From: Thermofilaceae archaeon | Lineage (GTDB): Archaea; Thermoproteota; Thermoprotei; Thermofilales; B69-G16 | Assembly (NCBI GenBank): GCA_027017165.1 | Contig: JALURF010000209.1 | Span: forward strand, 1-7,229 | Direction of reading: 5' to 3' | DNA: 7,229 bases | Shown: positions 6,615-7,229 of the stretch, in pieces | Numbering within the stretch: position 1 is the first letter of the stretch | How the letters are laid out: every line of letters starts with the position of its first letter | Program-made: the position numbers and the translations under genes | Notes under the pieces: generated by a model | The model's input: the letters and a program-made list of their open reading frames with translations, nothing else | Databases searched by the model: none | What the model was told of the DNA's origin: nothing

Positions 6615-7172
6615 ATGAGCACATGTAAGATATTAATCTTCCTGCTACTATGCCTAACCTTACTTTCAGCAACAGCTATGGCTGCTCCTTCAGAGGAGAA
6701 ATGCTTATCATTGTCATGCGTCGGGGAGGACCATCTAGAAGCTGAAGAAGCGAAGAGGAGAGCTGGAAATCCTTGTTGGGGATTTTTAGCAACTCATACC
6801 TATCGTCTTCCGTACAGAATGAAAATCTCAAAGATATCCGCTAAGGTGACCATAGGTCCTCTAGATGCTCCAGGAAGAGAAGGGAGATTGTTCGTGGAGG
6901 TGAGTTTGGATGGTGAACAGTGGAAAATTGTCAAGTCTTTCCACGTAAAATCGGGCGAAGAATACGAGTTTGAAATAGAACTGGATAAACCTAGAGATGC
7001 GGAGTATATAAGATTTAGAGTCAACCCACCTCCTTATGCTGGTGAATGGCTTTCGGTAGATTTCTCCTCTGTTACAATATGCGAATTCGTGGAAAGAAGG
7101 GGTATGTGTAGCGTAGCTCTATTCCCTACGGTCCCAATAGTTTTGGCTGTGCTGTTAAAGTTCAGGATTTAA
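6615..7172 (+). CDS. Small exported protein with a discoidin-like beta-sandwich domain and C-terminal anchor
   Basis: The protein has 185 residues. The signal peptide is clear (1-23, KILIFLLLCLTLLSATAMA, cleavage before AP). Residues about 55-157 form a beta-rich domain: KISAKVTIGPLDAPG, then RLFVEVSLDGEQWKIVKSF, YEFEIELDKPRDAEYIRFRV and WLSVDFSSVTI. The 'V-S-x-DG-x-x-W' strand and the later 'A-x-Y-I-R-F-R-V' strand resemble the F5/8 type C (discoidin) / galactose-binding fold, which usually binds carbohydrate or lipid headgroups. This is a pattern-level call without a search. The mature part has five cysteines (C30, C35, C54, C156, C165), an odd number, unusual in this window. A hydrophobic stretch (167-181) followed by KFRI at the end may be a short tail anchor. 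It is transcribed divergently from the transglutaminase gene. ATG at 6615 is chosen because the ATG at 6611 is out of frame and stops after five codons. Confidence 0.75.
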   Translation: MSTCKILIFLLLCLTLLSATAMAAPSEEKCLSLSCVGEDHLEAEEAKRRAGNPCWGFLATHTYRLPYRMKISKISAKVTIGPLDAPGREGRLFVEVSLDGEQWKIVKSFHVKSGEEYEFEIELDKPRDAEYIRFRVNPPPYAGEWLSVDFSSVTICEFVERRGMCSVALFPTVPIVLAVLLKFRI

Positions 7173-7175
7173 AAA
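7168..7175 (+). promoter_or_regulatory. TATA-like box possibly serving a gene that begins near 7195
   Basis: TTTAAAAA overlaps the stop codon of the discoidin-like gene and lies about 24 bases before ATG at 7195. The surrounding sequence is almost pure A/T, so this is weak support. Confidence 0.2.
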
Positions 7176-7180
7176 TTCAC

Positions 7181-7185
7181 TTTTT
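7181..7185 (+). terminator. Oligo-T tract, candidate terminator after the discoidin-like gene
   Basis: TTTTT lies eight bases after the TAA stop at 7172, within an A/T-rich tail. Archaeal RNA polymerase commonly stops at oligo-T tracts without a hairpin, and I see no hairpin here. Confidence 0.3.
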
Positions 7186-7194
7186 AATAAAAAA

Positions 7195-7229
7195 ATGTTA
7201 AAAATATTGTATCTCTCTCTATTACATTT
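7195..7229 (+). CDS. Possible start of another plus-strand gene, cut by the window edge
   Basis: ATG at 7195 opens MLKILYLSLLHF without a stop to the edge. The basic residue followed by a hydrophobic run would suit the start of a signal peptide, and a TATA-like box lies about 24 bases upstream. Eleven codons are too few to establish a gene. Confidence 0.25.
   Translation, partial: MLKILYLSLLH

Noticed and set aside
6611..6628. ATG at 6611 as the start of the plus-strand gene
   Set aside because: It is out of frame with the long coding sequence and meets TAA after five codons; ATG at 6615 leads directly into the signal peptide.
6800..7024. A 74-codon minus-strand open frame inside the discoidin-like gene
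   Set aside because: The plus-strand product has a signal peptide and a coherent beta-sandwich pattern, while the minus-strand translation is serine-rich and featureless.
7188..7229. A-rich run and TCTCTCTCT tract at the right edge as a repeat or attachment site
   Set aside because: These are short simple-sequence stretches with no second copy or inverted partner seen in the window.

Overview
The window reads as genomic DNA from an archaeon, probably a thermophile of the TACK/Thermoproteota side. The lineage is an inference. The supporting signs are A/T-rich sequence, heavy AGA/AGG/ATA codon use, TATA-like boxes about 25-30 nt upstream of several start codons (a leaderless-transcript layout), GGTGA-type ribosome binding sites at other starts, a geranylgeranyl-reductase-type flavoprotein (archaeal lipid metabolism), and an archaeal-style transglutaminase-like secreted protein. 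I cannot name a genus.

Layout, left to right. Positions 1-146 (minus) hold the N-terminal end of a geranylgeranyl reductase family FAD protein, cut by the window edge. Positions 264-1325 (minus) encode a radical SAM protein with a C-terminal helix-hairpin-helix, of the 'putative DNA modification/repair' family. Four minus-strand genes then read in the order 6533 to 1390: a secreted transglutaminase-like protein, a membrane-anchored protein of unknown family whose start overlaps the previous stop by one base, an HtrA-type serine protease with a PDZ domain and no signal peptide, and a large surface protein (beta-propeller, three Ig-like domains, C-terminal membrane anchor). On the plus strand, 6615-7172 encodes a small exported protein with a discoidin-like beta-sandwich, divergent from the transglutaminase gene across an 81-base gap. 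A further plus-strand frame may open at 7195 and run off the window.

How the genes may work together (inference). Four of the five adjacent products between 1390 and 7172 carry signal peptides, and three of those also carry a terminal membrane anchor. The fifth is a protease whose family deals with damaged or misfolded proteins. This looks like a small cell-envelope locus: a papain-fold enzyme tightly coupled to an anchored partner, next to a surface propeller/Ig protein and a discoidin-like protein. Substrate and role cannot be read from sequence. The radical SAM and geranylgeranyl reductase genes look like neighbours with their own promoters rather than parts of that locus. I saw no tRNA, rRNA, CRISPR, insertion sequence or long repeat, and no gene-free stretch over 300 bases. 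The largest gap is 117 bases (147-263).
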